64,000 bases of DNA from Aulostomus chinensis (GCA_037954235.1 JBBMOA010000021.1:22662125-22726124); one strand, 5' to 3'. Positions 11,522 through 24,155 are shown, numbered from the stretch's first letter. The notes: generated from the letters alone by a model not told the origin. A program made the numbers and translations.

Positions 11522-11780
11522 ATACTAATACAGTTTTTGGCATCAGAGAGCTGATATTTGATGGTCCACATTTAATTTTGATATTCTTTTGAGATAATGC
11601 AGTGGTTGAGTTAATTTTATGAGGTTTTTCTGATCGACTCCTTTTCTAATAGAATTGGAGTGAATAAACTGACGCGGTTGGGGGCAGACATAGTCTCTGG
11701 AGTCATAAACTAACCAGTTTTATGTGTTTCTACCTCAGTACTCTTGAGAGACTAATATTACCAAATCACAATACTAAACA

Positions 11781-12836
11781 GATGAACACCCATTAACATA
11801 ATATCCAGGAACACACACAACGATTACAAACTTATTTGTGGAACTGTTTTAGCACATCATGGCTCTCTGATCATGAGGTTTCACTACGGTGCCTGGTGTA
11901 CTGCCGTGTTTGGGGTGTTTCAGGGTTGCTGAGATGAGACTAAGGGGCATTTGAGTCTCTCACCTCTCATTCATGCAGGATGCCCTTGCACTGCCTCTTC
12001 TCAGTTGTGCTACTCTTACTTACTGAGTAGCAGTACGATCAGTTGCTACCAATGTGATGTTTCAGTTGCTCTCTCTCGTTTGTCCTTGTATAATAATAAT
12101 AATAATAATAATAATAGTAGTAGTAGATAGCAAGAATGAATAGGAAAGTGCAGTGAAAGGTCAAACGGAAGGCAACAAGGGTCCCCTTCCCCCAATCGAC
12201 TGCCCAAGAAAAATACTCAAAAACACCTGTGACCTTTTCTGCTGCAATAATTCAGTCCAGGATCAATGATATTTGATTTTGTCTCATTTTCGCCTGTATT
12301 GATGAGAGTAAAATAGGCTTACATTGCCAGTTACACACACGCACACACGCACATGGAGCTGCTTCAGCGCTGCAATATTACCGTCACAAGCAAATGTTGT
12401 CACCATCATTCATTCTTTGTAGGGCTGTCAACTGAAATTATTTACAAAGTCTTTTCCCAGGGCTGCTGTCACTGCCGCCTTACCTCTGTAACACTCAATA
12501 TCCCCCAACACTTTCTTCTTCCATTTCGGATCCAAACATGATGCAGCTCTCAAACTGAAGAGGCTTTGGGTTATGATCACCCTTGAACTTCAGGGATGGC
12601 AGCTCTTGTATTCTCTTTGAAAACTAAATCCTGTCTCAGGCCCTTGATATCAAAAATAAAAGGTGTGAGGAGGGAGGAGTCAGTGGTAGTAGGGTGGCTC
12701 ATAAAAGACATGGATTATTCATTCACTTCATGGTGGCATTTTGCTTGTTTGCCAAACAGCAACTACAGGCTGAGCCCTGCCTTTTCTTGGCCAACGGTCT
12801 TACAATCTCAATATTGTGGACACATATGGTCTCACA
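11781..12836. other. Unassigned sequence with an AAT/AGT microsatellite
   Basis: No gene or known repeat recognised, apart from a (TAA)n-(TAG)n tract at 12,089-12,127. The small frames in this stretch have no protein-like features. Confidence 0.4.
12089..12127. repeat. (TAA)n/(TAG)n microsatellite
   Basis: About nine TAA units are followed by four TAG units. Confidence 0.95.
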
Positions 12837-12861
12837 AACACACACACACACACACACACAA
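12837..12861. repeat. (CA)n microsatellite
   Basis: About 12 CA units. Confidence 0.95.
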
Positions 12862-12944
12862 GCAGAGGACAAAGATGAGTCAGAAAGTGTTTTACTCAAG
12901 TTAATGCCATTATCTTGGTTCCTCATTGAATTTCATTCTCTATT

Positions 12945-12945
<1 letters not shown>

Positions 12946-13011
<66 letters not shown>

Positions 13012-13012
13012 C
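12946..13012. repeat. (CA)n microsatellite
   Basis: About 33 uninterrupted CA units, 85 bp after the previous CA tract. Confidence 0.95.
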
Positions 13013-13086
13013 ATTCAACCTGGTATTTCCCCAACAATTTTATTCTCAAAAATTTACAAAAACTTCAAACATGTTAGATTTCCTAT

Positions 13087-14240
13087 GGTCGTCGTCGTTG
13101 TCCTCCGCTTATCCGGTTGGTCCGGGTCAAGGCGCAGCACCCTCAGCAAGGAAGCCCAGACTGTCCTCTCCCCAGCCACGTCCACTAGCTCTTCCGGGGG
13201 AATCATGAGGCGTTCCCAGGCCAGCCGAGAGATATAATCCCTCCAGCGTGTCCTGGGTCGGCCCTCCCTCCCGAGGGAGGCATCCAGAAGGCATCCTCAC
13301 CAGATGCCCGAACCACCTCATCTGACTCCTCATGACATGGAGGAGCAGCGGCTCTACTCTGAGCACCTCTCGAATGACTGAGCTTCTCACCCTATCTCTT
13401 AGGGAGAGCTCAGCCACCCTGCGGAGGAAACTCATTTTGGCCGCTTGTATTTGCGATCTCGTTCGTACGGTCATTACCCAAAGCTCATGACCATAGGTGA
13501 GGGTTGGAACGTAGATTGACCAGTAAATTGAGAGCCTCGCCTTTTGGCTAAGCTTCCTCTTCACCACAACGGACTGGTTTAGCACCCGCATCACCGCAGA
13601 TGCCACCCCAATCCGCCTGTCAATCTCTCGCTCCATCCTACCCTCACTCATGAACAAGACACCGAGATACTTTAACTCCTCCACCTGAGGCAGGACCTCC
13701 CCCACAACCTGAAGTGGGCAAACCACCCTTTTGAAGGTGCTGATTCTCATCCCAGCTGCTTCACATTCGGCTGCGAACTGTCCCAGCAAGAGCTGGAGGT
13801 TGTGGCCTGATGGAGCTAAGAGGACCACATTATACGCAAAAAGCAGAGACGACATCCTCCCACCACCAAACTTGACCCTCTCCACCTTTCGGCTGCACCT
13901 AGAAATTCTGTCCATAAAGGTTATGAACAGAACCGGTGACAAAGGGCAGCCTTGGTGGAGTCCAACCCTCACCGGGAACAAGTCCGACTTACTGCTGGCA
14001 ACGCGGACCAGACTCTCACTCCTCCAGTAGAAAGACTACCTCTGTGATTTCTGTCCCAGAGATTGGACGACCCCCCCCAAGCACTCCCCAACCTCTGTTT
14101 CCTCCATGGAATACGTGTTGGTGGGATTGAGGAGTTCCTTAAAGTGTTCCTTCCACCGCCCAATTATCTCCCTAGTTGACGCCAGCAGCCTCCTGTCCCC
14201 ACTGCAACATGTGTGGGAAAGTTGCCGTCCCCACTAGGAC
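13087..14240 (-). mobile_element. RTE/Rex3-like LINE, 5'-truncated and internally deleted
   Basis: Second minus-strand copy of the family at 40,025-43,345, starting with a GTCGTCGTTG-type tail. The frame 13,127-13,981 keeps FPVRVGLHQGCPLSPVLF and the C-terminal GHELWVMT block, but the catalytic box reads LLFAYNVVLLA, so both catalytic Asp residues are gone. At about 14,030-14,070 the sequence jumps from the middle of the RT to the region upstream of it, so around 500 bp of RT are deleted. The 5' break is near 14,240. Confidence 0.85.
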
Positions 14241-14480
14241 AGAGCTATCATTGCTACTAGTTTGACCAGTTATAGCTAAATCAAAAGTACTGAAATATAT
14301 ACACCAATAACTACACAAATTCACAAATTCTCAAAATATAAATATAATATAATAAATGAGTTAAGTAATTTAATATGTGTAGTAAGTACAGGGGGAAGCC
14401 TGATATATTAAAGTAAGTCATGTTATACTGTTTCCATCTTTTGTAAGCCTTTTTGTATTTTGTTTATTGGTTAAAACAAT

Positions 14481-14740
14481 TAGGGCGGCATGGTGGTGCA
14501 GTGGTCAGCACTGTCGCCTCACAGCAAGAGAGTGGAGTTTGCATGTTCTCCCTGTGCCTGCGTGGGTTCTCTCCAGTACTCCGGCTTCCTCCCAGAGTCC
14601 AGAGACATGCAAATGGGGACTGGGCTAATTGGATACTCTGTCTATATGTGTTCCCCTGCAATGAACTGGTGACCTTTCCAGGGTGAGCCCAGCCTCTCAC
14701 CTGCAGACGGCTGGGATAGGCTCTCACCACACTCTCACTA
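14481..14740 (+). repeat. RTE-tail/SINE-like repeat
   Basis: It begins AGGGCGGCATGGTGGTGCAG, keeps TCGCCTCACAGCAAGA, GCATGTTCTCCCTGTGC and GGTGAGCCCAGCCTCTC, and stops before the GATG tail. It is a close relative of the repeat at 4,843. Confidence 0.7.
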
Positions 14741-14744
14741 GTGT

Positions 14745-16440
14745 GTCCCAGAAGAGGTCAGTCCTTCCACCATTCTCCCCTCCTCCTGTGTTGTGGCTAC
14801 TGCTACTTCAAAGTTGGACATCAAAGAGGCCCTTCAGACTTAGCTAGACCCTGGTAATTGTCCCCTTAACTGTCTTTTTGTACCTGATTCTGTCTGCTGT
14901 CAGGTTCTTCAGTTGGCCCCCACCTCTTGATTTGCCTGTCATCCTGGGATTGGCCATAAGGCAGCATTTCTGGTGGCCCACTATCAAGAGGGACACTCGT
15001 GCCTTTGTTTTTGTCTGTACTGTGTGTGGCTGAGGGTAGTCCCCTCACCATCCCCCTGTTGGCCCCCTCTGCTCCTGGTTGGCTTTGGTCCCATATAGCT
15101 CTTGATTTTGTCACTGGACTCCACCACACGGTAACACTGTCATACTTACAATTATCTACAGATTTTCAAAGGTTGTACATTTTGTTGCTCTCCCCACCCC
15201 ACCCCCCTGCTCCGGAAACTGCTGACCTACTAGTGCATCATGTTTTTCATCTGCATGATATTGTCTGACAGAAGTCCCCAGTTGATTTCCCATGTATGGA
15301 ATGTGTTCTGCCAAGCCCTTTGTGCTTCTTTCAGTCTCTCTTCAGGGTATCATCCTCAAACTAATGAAGAGTGTGGGTGGGCCAACCAGAGCCTTGAAAG
15401 CAGCGCTTCGGTACATTACCGCCTGTACCCCCTCAGCATGGAGTAACCGCCTTCCTTGGACTGCATATGCACACAACTCCCCCTCTAGTTCTGCCACTGG
15501 TCTGTCTCCCTTTGAATTTTTCTCTGGGCTATCACGCACTGTCATGTGCCTCCGTCTGTTGTCTTTTTTGTTTCCCTCGCTTCACGTCTTATCTTCCTGT
15601 TTTATTTTGTGATCTCACCCCTGTCTCTGTTTCAGGTTCCTGTCTCCCCTGCCCCCTCATCACTCCCCATTAGTCCTGCATATATTCCCCCTTTGTGTCT
15701 TGTCTCGTCGCCAGTTCGTTGATGTATATTACTCACGTTCCAGCACTCTCTCATAGCCATAGTCACAGCCTTGTTGTTTTTGAATCTTGCTCGTTTTTTG
15801 ACCATGTCTTTTTCCTCACACTTTTTTGGATACCTCAGCCTGTGTTTATTGATCTCCCATGTATCAACCTCTGCCTGTAATGAAATCCACTTCTCTGATC
15901 CCATCAATTTGTGTCCTACATTTGAGTTCTACTCATCCCGTGCTTTGTTCACAACAGCCACCTTTTATTCCTAGCCCAGGAAGAGGAGATGGCTTTCCTT
16001 CAGTCCAAGCCCACTTTCTCTGCTGCTGGAAAACCTGGAAGGATACTAGGGCTGCTCTGCGTTACACTGCAAACAGGAATCATCACCTTGTGGACTGCCG
16101 TCAGACCCCTGCTCCCAACTATTATCCAGGTCAGAAAGTCTAGCTCTCTTCTTAGGATATCCCTTTAAAGACCGAATCCAGGAAACTCACACCCGGTACA
16201 CTGATCCATATGAAATTGAACACATCAACCTTTCAGCTGTCAGACTCAACTTCCATACGCATATGAAGATCCACCCCTCTTTTAAGGTCTCTCAGTTAAA
16301 GCCTTAACTTGCCCTCAATCCCTCCAACTCCAGCCCCACCTCCGCTTGTTTCAACGTACCAGCAGTCCCTCTCGCTGCAGTCAAAGGGCTGGAAGAGGTA
16401 TAAAGGATGCAGTTTGACATCTGAGTCACAGGCGTGTCTC
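14745..16440 (+). pseudogene. Gypsy-type LTR retrotransposon: integrase remnant
   Basis: Broken plus-strand frames retain a gypsy integrase in order: a zinc-finger/spacer region (14,880-15,000), a core part with DFVTGLHHT (15,110), SDRSPQ, SSGYHPQTNEE (15,240-15,446) and SPFEFF (about 15,520). After a 417-bp LTR insertion come SVQAHF, RAALRYTANRNH, APNYYPGQKV and a C-terminal VRLNFHT/HPSFKVSQL block to about 16,310. Stops and frameshifts are many. No gag, protease or RT and no flanking LTRs of the same copy were seen. Confidence 0.75.
15540..15956 (+). mobile_element. Solo LTR inside the gypsy integrase remnant
   Basis: The gypsy reading frame is broken exactly between the GYQP-like position (15,530) and the downstream part at 15,957. 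The inserted 417 bp start TGTCATG and end TTCACAACA, with CGCAC before and GCCAC after as a probable diverged 5-bp duplication. It holds a TATATT-type box (about 15,680) and, near the end, TGTGTCCTACATTTGAGTT, a pattern frequent at fish gypsy LTR ends. The poly(A) signal seems mutated (AATGAAAT). Confidence 0.6.
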
Positions 16441-18905
16441 AGTTATGATTAGACCACTCCTCACCTGCCTGTTGTCAGCAGTCCTGGTCTGCCTGTTGTC
16501 CACTGTTCTACCTGCCTTGCCTGTCTGCCCCTATGTCTCAGGATTTGCCAGTACTGACATACGCCCCCTGCTTCCCTGGCTGAAAACATTGTTCCAACTT
16601 CCTCATTCTCCTTCATCCGTGTTCTGCAATGGGCTTCTCCTAGACCCCCACAACACTCATGTGTCTGCCAACCACCATGAGTTTTTGATTGACTTCAATG
16701 CTATATGGTCAACAGGTTTGCTATCATCAAATGTTAGAAGTGTTGTGTTTTTAATTGATTTGTGATGCTCTATCAGTAGTTGACTATTTGACAGTCAGAG
16801 AGGTGCGTGGCTGCGCTTGTATTCATCAGTAAGTGGTGGACACACAAGCACTACAGTGAACATCAGAACATCCCATAACACCATGTTTAGTGCAATATTA
16901 CGCTAAATATAAATGCTGAGATTTCTGGGAATGTAGTACACCCATGGTGGTTGTGGTCACATGATACTTTTTTTTTTTAATCATGTATCTCAGGTCCAAG
17001 TCAGAAGTGTACACAGTCACAACATTTCAGAGTGCAATTGTATGTAGTAAAGCTATACATATTGATATTGTCAAATGCAACCGGAAAAATATACATGCTA
17101 CATGTACGGTAATTATTGTGCCATCTTGGATGCAGCTGAAGTGGTGGTGCTTTTATTCAACCATTGTTTCCTTTGTCTCCGAGTCCCTGCAGGGCTCCTA
17201 GCAGTTCAGAGTGTGAAATTGTATGTTTTCAGAGGACCAGGCAAGGCTTTTAGGGTCATTTTTGACAGCATTTTGAATTTAGACATTTTGTGAATTTAAT
17301 GAAATATCACATTGTTATACACAGACTTGCAAAGGGAATTTCCCTCAATTTGTTTAATGATCATGGCAACATTGAAAATCCAGCAATGTTGGATGATTTG
17401 AGGGCTTCCCAGTGGAGTAGATGGTGCCACCTTGTCAATTATTTTGATGAAAACATACTTTTCAAACCTAACAGTAGAATTTGTGGTGCTTGAAAGCTTC
17501 CAGAGATGTTGTGTTGACAGGGCAGAAAACAGGCATTGTGAGGTTGTTTGTGGTGTAAAAGTCTTGAGACTTGAAGTAAAGAAAATGAGGAGCAGCATCA
17601 CGCATCTTATAGCTGCTGCGTAAGAATTCTGAAATCTTCCCCGAAAAAAGCCTAAATAATCACGCAAAATCTGAGGAAAACTTTTACATTGATGGTTACA
17701 AAAGTGATCTTTTTCCCATCTCAGCTTCATGACATCAATAGGTGTGGATCTTGTCACATGCTCATGAAATGCGTTTTATTTGCATTGCAAGAGTTTTTAG
17801 CCTGAGAAGTACAAGAAGGATGAGGATGAGAGGCTGCGTGGCAGAGAGTTTCTTTGGGTTATATTTGGGGTCTCTGTGACAGCTGAATTCTCTTTGCTCC
17901 CTATTCTTCTAGGCATCATGTATCAGTCTCGGCTGCCAGTGTAAGAGAGAAAGGGCCGCTGATGAAGAGAACAACCTCAGACAGCCTCTGCTTAAGCTGC
18001 ACAGCCTCCAAAATTGTTGACTTCAGATCAGAAGGAGAAGGCTGCTGCACGCTGACATCCTTACTATTTCTCCATTTTTCAGTGTGCCACAAAAGATAAT
18101 CTGCTCCACACAACGTAAATCTGTTTCTGATCTGAAAATAATCAGTGCTTTTGATTACTTTTTAAAACACAAACCCTATTCTGCCCAGAATGTGATCACT
18201 TACTATAAGACCAGCATGGTTCCTGGGGGGGTCTTCAAACATTTTTCATCTTATAATGAAGCTTGTTAAGTGTATTCAGATTAAATGAGTTTTCAGAGGG
18301 TGGATCATTGCTCTACTCCACAGAATTACCAATTCAAACACGGAGGGCTCAAACAGTACGCTACACCTGTAAACAGTTAGTTCCAGTTGGGCTCCATGTT
18401 CTTGGATAATATATGTGCATGTATACACTCAGAAACCACTGCTGATATCTGTTTTTACCAGGGGCACACCAGCTCTCGTCCCCTGAGATTCTGATAGAAG
18501 GCTGTTCCTTCCGTTTGATGCTTGACTGTTGTTTGAATTAATTTACCATTGCTGCTTTCCCTCTTTGTTGTGAACACATTCCTTTCTGCGTGTCACCATG
18601 GATAAAATGTAAGCTCACAGGCTTTCTAGCTAGCATGTAGCATGCTTTTAACCTCCTGGAACTTCATTTCCACTCTTCATTTTACCACCAACCACCTTCA
18701 ACTGGTCAGCAGCATCAACATGATGTCTGGACTACTATACTGCTTGTTTGTACAGATTATACTGTAGTTTTATCCTTAACTATTTGCTTCAGACCCATCA
18801 GGATGACAGATTGGTCTAAGGTACTGCATTCAGCTTGTAGTCCCTCATGGAGTTGCAGGATCTCCTGGCTTCAAATCCCACTTAATAAAAGCTTACATAG
18901 TAACT

Positions 18906-18907
<2 letters not shown>
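16441..18907. other. Unassigned sequence, no supported gene
   Basis: Small frames only, without domains. The frame at 17,296-17,757 (minus, 153 codons) shows no recognisable family and sits in AT-rich DNA, so I do not call it. Confidence 0.4.

Positions 18908-18972
<65 letters not shown>
18908..18972. repeat. (CA)n microsatellite
   Basis: About 32 CA units. Confidence 0.95.
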
Positions 18973-18973
<1 letters not shown>

Positions 18974-19810
18974 GGACTCGATATGGGACAAGTAGTTCCA
19001 AAGTATTTTTTGGGGGGGGGCTCAGATTACAGGACTGCTGTGGCCTGTTCCTTTGCCACCAGAATTTCCTCAAATTCAGCTGATTGAACCATGAGTAGAT
19101 TTGCTCCTAATGCATGGAATGTTTTTATTTATTAAAAAAAAAAAGTTTACTTTAAATTTAGTGTAGAGAAACATTATTTTGCAGCACTTCATTTCTTTCT
19201 GTCTGTGTCAAAGTGATGGATGACGAGGAGCTGGAGAGAGGAACACAGCACATCAGCCAGCGAGGATGAGTGTCCAGTGACTGATCTCCCACGAATGACT
19301 GAACTCATGTTGACTCAAATAGTGTTTTTAAAGTACCCGGTTTTTTATTTCATGTTAATTAATTTAGGAAAATAAATATTTTTTTTCTGTTTCAATGCGT
19401 TTTGGAGCTCCAGAGGGAATAAGGGAAGCAATGTGCTATCGCTGTCAGGCGTAAGAGCTGTTTGTCACTGACCGATTTTTAAGGTTACACAAATACATCC
19501 AAGAGGGAAGAACTGCTGGTGATGGCAAACCATAGAAACCACAAAACAAACCAATCAACTTACCGATCATTCTCCAAGTTGTGCTAATTTCCCAAATAAC
19601 CAAGCCCATTCTGACGACTGTAACTTAGCTCCATTAGTAAAAAAAACAATCAGGCCTACTGCTATGAACACAGGGTTTTCCTGCAAGTGTGTAAAATGTG
19701 AAGATAAAATCTGAGTACCTACTTCCCTGATCAACACAAATTGAGCCTCACAAAACTACTGTTATTGGTAAGCTACTGGTACACTGCAGTGAACACAGCT
19801 GGTTCTAGAG

Positions 19811-19969
19811 CACGGGTGAACACCAAACACTTTAACAGGTGATTTCACTGATAAACACTCTTCTGTGGCTGAAGGTGTGTTAATCAGTGGAATCACCTGT
19901 TAAAGTGTTTGGTTGGAAGGAAAACCTGCTTACACACAGCCCTCCATGGCACATGGTTGCCCACCCCTG
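19811..19969. mobile_element. hAT-type MITE with an internal long hairpin
   Basis: The ends are CACGGGTGAAC and GTTGCCCACCCCTG (inverted, diverged). The 8-bp duplication TTCTAGAG lies at 19,803-19,810 and 19,970-19,977. Arms 19,823-19,858 and 19,875-19,912 are nearly perfect inverted repeats around a loop of about 16 bases. The right 90 bp closely match the right end of the hAT element at 24,156-24,863. It has no coding capacity. Confidence 0.85.
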
Positions 19970-19977
19970 TTCTAGAG

Positions 19978-21106
19978 GCACAAGGGCTGACTGCTCAGAA
20001 GGATGTGCAGGCAGCCCCTGAAAAAAGGTGGGTCCAGGGGAAGACAAGTGTAATGGAGGGAAGAGAGGGAGGTGGCACCCAAAGAATCTTCCAGGAGGAG
20101 TAACAGAGGATCTTTAGCTGTCAGTGTTACAGCAGCACTAAACCTATGGCCATTCCAGGGGCTGGCCTTACTTAGACTAATATGGGCTGAAGAACACTAT
20201 TTTAAATGATCACTCTGTGGTTAGGGAAAGGCTAAAAGACAACGCCAATTGATTATCAAAAAGGGGCTCCCAAACACACCCACACACCGGTTCAGCCATA
20301 AATGAATACAGCCGGGTGGGTAGTCATAGAAATACAATATTTATCAATTTCATTTCACAATATTTCTAAAATCACCATTCCCTCAATTGTAAAGTGCCAG
20401 TTACCAGTGACTTTCCTGTGCAGACCAGACAGACAGATTGGGTAAGTAAATGATGCAGTAAAATTGAAATCTTCCACCTTCCTAGACCTTGTCTGACCTT
20501 CATACTCTTGATTTCACTGACTTCAACATTTCTTTCAAAACATTTGAAGAGTATTGCTGTATGGAAACCAGGGGTCCTATTTTAATTGTGGCACAAGCTG
20601 GTGCTCGGTCAACCACAAGCATCATCGCCAGTTTCAAGCCGGCACATCTGACGTTTTTCCACCAAGCCTCCTTGCCCTTAAACCAGCAAATGAACTTGGG
20701 CTCCACCTGTGCCGACAGGTGTTTAAGAATGTTCATGAGGCTGGTCTGGTGCAACCATGGTACTTTGTTATTTTGGAACACCAGAAAAGATTTGGGCCCT
20801 AGACCAAGAAGAGGCTGGTCTTTGGTCAATGGTGTTACGTGTAAAGTGCTATTTAAAGGAGACATCATGTGATACCCCTCCACAACTCCATGTCCTCAAC
20901 TGCTAGGACACTAACAGCAACTGGAAGCACATCAGTGCAGACAATGACTACAACTACATGCAGCGCCTCTATATCCACTGATTATGTACAATTTTCTGTA
21001 TTGTAATCTTGACAAACAACAAATCTTGCATTCTTCCATCTTGGAGAATTTGGGCTGAAGTCTTATATGGCCCGAGTCAGCAAGAGTTTGTGCAAACAGA
21101 TTTTCT
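19978..21106. other. Unassigned sequence
   Basis: No gene recognised. The stretch 20,565-20,885 keeps open frames on both strands (20,489-20,872 plus; 20,500-20,883 minus) but neither resembles a known protein. It may be a palindromic DNA-transposon remnant, since AGGGGTCCTATTTTAAT-like ends occur in such elements. This is not proven. Confidence 0.3.
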
Positions 21107-21166
21107 GCATATGGAGGTCCTGCATACGGAGGTCCTGCGTATGGGGGTCCTGCATATGGAGGTCCA
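21107..21166. repeat. 15-bp tandem repeat, four copies
   Basis: Four copies of TGCATATGGAGGTCC with 1-2 changes each. Read on the minus strand they encode four GPPYA units inside a 105-codon open frame (20,932-21,249). Confidence 0.85.
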
Positions 21167-21406
21167 TCGTAGGTCTGCAAGCTGCTGGAAAATTTGACAG
21201 TCTTAGAGTGTCGAAATAAACAGAGAACTACAAGTACTCCTCTAATCAAGAGTTAAAGTAAAAATCAGTAAATTTACGTTATTAGATTTTTAATTATTTA
21301 CCACATACATACTAAATTATTTTTAGTTTGACAGATTACACTTTTTGTTTTCAGACCTAACTGACCTATCCTCTGGTTTGCACTGGTGTTTTTACTTCAA
21401 ACATGA

Positions 21407-21410
<4 letters not shown>

Positions 21411-21462
<52 letters not shown>
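21411..21462. repeat. (AG)n microsatellite
   Basis: About 26 AG units. Confidence 0.95.
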
Positions 21463-21465
<3 letters not shown>

Positions 21466-23950
21466 AAAGTATTTAGTATTCAGGAATGAATCAGAGAAAG
21501 ACCTTCTCTCCAGAAGCAAATACGACTTCAGTTGGTGCCTTAATGCAGTTGTACTCAAACTTTCCCTCACCAGGAGCCACTTTGACAAAAAAATATCTGA
21601 GCAAGAGCCACAATTCAAAAACATCCCTCTTCTCCCTAAAAGCAAAAACATGTGAAAACAAGGATAATAGTACTATGTTAAAAATAGCTTTCTGCCTGTT
21701 TCTAAAAGTCTGTCTCATTCAGCCAAAGATCAACAACAAGTTATTTGCATCATGAACTGAGAATTTCACCTGTAATCAAAGTGAGGGGTGTAAGAGTCAC
21801 TGGAGCTTTTGGTTTGGCCCTTTAAACTAAATGTGCACTGAGGTCAAAATCTACTTTGAAGATGCTGACATTCAGTCTTGACCTAACAACCTCAAAACTT
21901 TATGCAAAATCTACAAAGAGTTTTTGCCTGTTCACAAGCTTATCAGGAAATTTGTTGTTTGCATCACTGTAAGAAATAAAATAATGAATTTACCACACTT
22001 CTAGTTGCGATGTTGCACCTTTTTTCTCATCTCACCAAATAAAGAAGGGGTAAATGGTGAGGGATTTGATCCTACAACCTATATTATAATAGATAAGATA
22101 GATAGAGAATAGAGGGTCGGAGATCCACAGGGAACGATGACTGTAATCTTAGTTTAGCTTCCAGACTCAACTAGAAAACAAAGCAGGATGGGTCTTGAGC
22201 CCACAACCTCACAAACTACTTTCAAATAATCAGTAACTTCAGTTGCGAGACCAGTGGAAGACCAGTCAATCAGGTTTTCAAATTTATTCAACAAGCAAAA
22301 GCTGTGGAAAGACAATATAATCTAAACTCTAATTAACCACACTCGTTGCTAATCAGCAAATTTTAATCATCTTTTAAAAGTTATATGATGTCGAATCAAA
22401 GTGCAGTGTTGGAGTGAAGGATGGGAACCCACAAAAAGTAAGAATGTGCCACATTGTTGGAACCTCTGAACTAAAGCACTGCGGCTGCTCTGAACAATCA
22501 TCCGTTGAACAAGCACACAGTGGTTGCCCATGAATCTCAGCGTGTGATTTCTCTGACCCTGCACCTTTAAGCAACACATTTGAAAAGTAAGGGAACTGTC
22601 CTCTTGAGCAATGTGAGATGAAGTCTGGTGTGTGATCCACCTTCACCAGGTGCAAAAGTAGATTCAACAGGGATTCTGTGTTTTAAAAAAAAGACACAAG
22701 ACTTGAACTAATTAGTGGTAACATTCCTCCAGAAACCAGCAGGGTAGATGTGGTGCCTGAGGTTAATGATGACCCTCCTGATCCTGATTGACGGGAGTCT
22801 ACTGACCATTTGAAGGCCATGGAAGTATAAATCAGATGAATTCCTCCGAACTCAAGTTGGTTGTGGCTTGCTAGCATTTTTATTCTCAGAATTTGTTGTC
22901 CACATGCAGTCCCTCTGATATCTCCTGGGTGACCAGTCAAACATGATGACCCATAATAGAATGTGAAATGAAGAAGCTACAGCACGTTTCTCCTCTGGCA
23001 TGAGATGAATGACAAGGAGAATTTATCTGGTATTTCATCTGATGTTGATATCATAGGAGAGCGTTGACAATTAAAAGCAACCCTTTCAAAAAGAACATCT
23101 TCAATCAATGAGGATTAATTAGAGCAGCAGAGAGTCTTTCATGTCTCTGGGATCCTGCTGCCGTCAGAGTCGCAGGACTCAACAGGAGAAAGTGATCACT
23201 GCAAGCCCATCTTCTAGTATCTTTGGACAAATCACTGACTAATTGCCAAGACAATGCACCAGCGGTGATGAGCAAAGATGAGAGTGGGATAAGAGGAAGA
23301 GAAGTACCAAATCACTAATGATCAAAGCACGACTTTGGGACGGTCAAACAGTGGCAGCTTATTAATTGTGAGCCCACAACCCTGCGACTCCTCACCACCC
23401 CCCACAGAGCTAATCTAACCCCTCCGTCCTCTGTATGTTATATCCTGCTGTTCCAATCTCTGTTTCTGCTCACCCTGGATGCCAGCAAAGCCTATCTGAC
23501 GTTCTATCTTTGAGAGGAAAAATGTGAATTTGAAACCATCATAGAGAGGAAATTTCTGCACTTTGAGGACATTTTGATCCTCTGAACTCAGTAAAGACTT
23601 ATGTAACCTGCCTCAGCTCTAACTGTTAATAGTAAAGACGGGGAGATACAGATATGTATATTTATCAGTGCATTAATTACCTTGTAGCCCAGAAAATCAT
23701 AAGTGTAGATAGCTATAGGGGAAAGGGGTATGAGCAATATGCATTGAGTGACAGAGTAAGGAATTCACACAACCAACTGGTAAGTCTTTTAAGTGTGTTA
23801 TATTGTGTTGATTTAAATAAAATAAATCCATCCATCTGTAGCCCCGGGATCCTTAATTTCTTTCATTTATATCATGATGTGAAAATGTGTAAATAAAAAT
23901 AAATAAATAATTGTAAATTGATGAAGTGTACATATGTTAAAAGGTGGTGG
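21463..23950. other. Unassigned sequence, no supported gene
   Basis: AT-rich, with short frames of no recognisable family (for example 22,374-22,667 and 22,683-22,940, minus). Nothing else could be supported. Confidence 0.4.
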
Positions 23951-24155
23951 ATGATAACTGGTCTCCATCCCCCTTCAGGCAGATAAATCTGGTGCACTTG
24001 ACAGACTGTATGGAATAGTTACTGGACTAGAGAAAGCTCATCCCAAGGCAGCCATTATTGTTGTGGGAGACTTCAACAGGGCTAGCTTGAGGAAAGTTTT
24101 GCCCCACTAACACCAACATGTGAACTTGCCCACCTGAGGTGATCAGACTCTAGAC

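Larger units (their letters stand above)
4336..11780 (-). mobile_element. Old L2-type LINE (minus), host of four nested insertions
   Basis: Four separated pieces read in order on the minus strand as one L2-type ORF2. Piece 11,522-11,780 carries the frame start (KIKCG and NISSL-like). Piece 10,705-11,078 carries the endonuclease region with CLTETWL and DEYVSLNES. Piece 5,191-5,266 holds the post-endonuclease segment. Piece 4,336-4,842 holds the linker with NNHRFLFSSV and TEPSIP. Each block has a counterpart in the intact L2 at 6,981-9,947, in the same order. The gaps are exactly the insertions annotated separately. The reverse-transcriptase half below 4,336 is missing. This is an ancient, inactive copy. 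Confidence 0.75.

Noticed and set aside
12694..13237. Frames with His-Thr repeats around CA tracts
   Set aside because: Microsatellite translation only; the same applies at 18,803, 36,248, 62,235 and 62,332.
17296..17757. 153-codon minus frame as a host gene
   Set aside because: No recognisable domain, AT-rich, no splice or start context.
20489..20883. Opposed 127-codon frames as genes
   Set aside because: Mirror-open frames on both strands suggest chance or a palindromic repeat.
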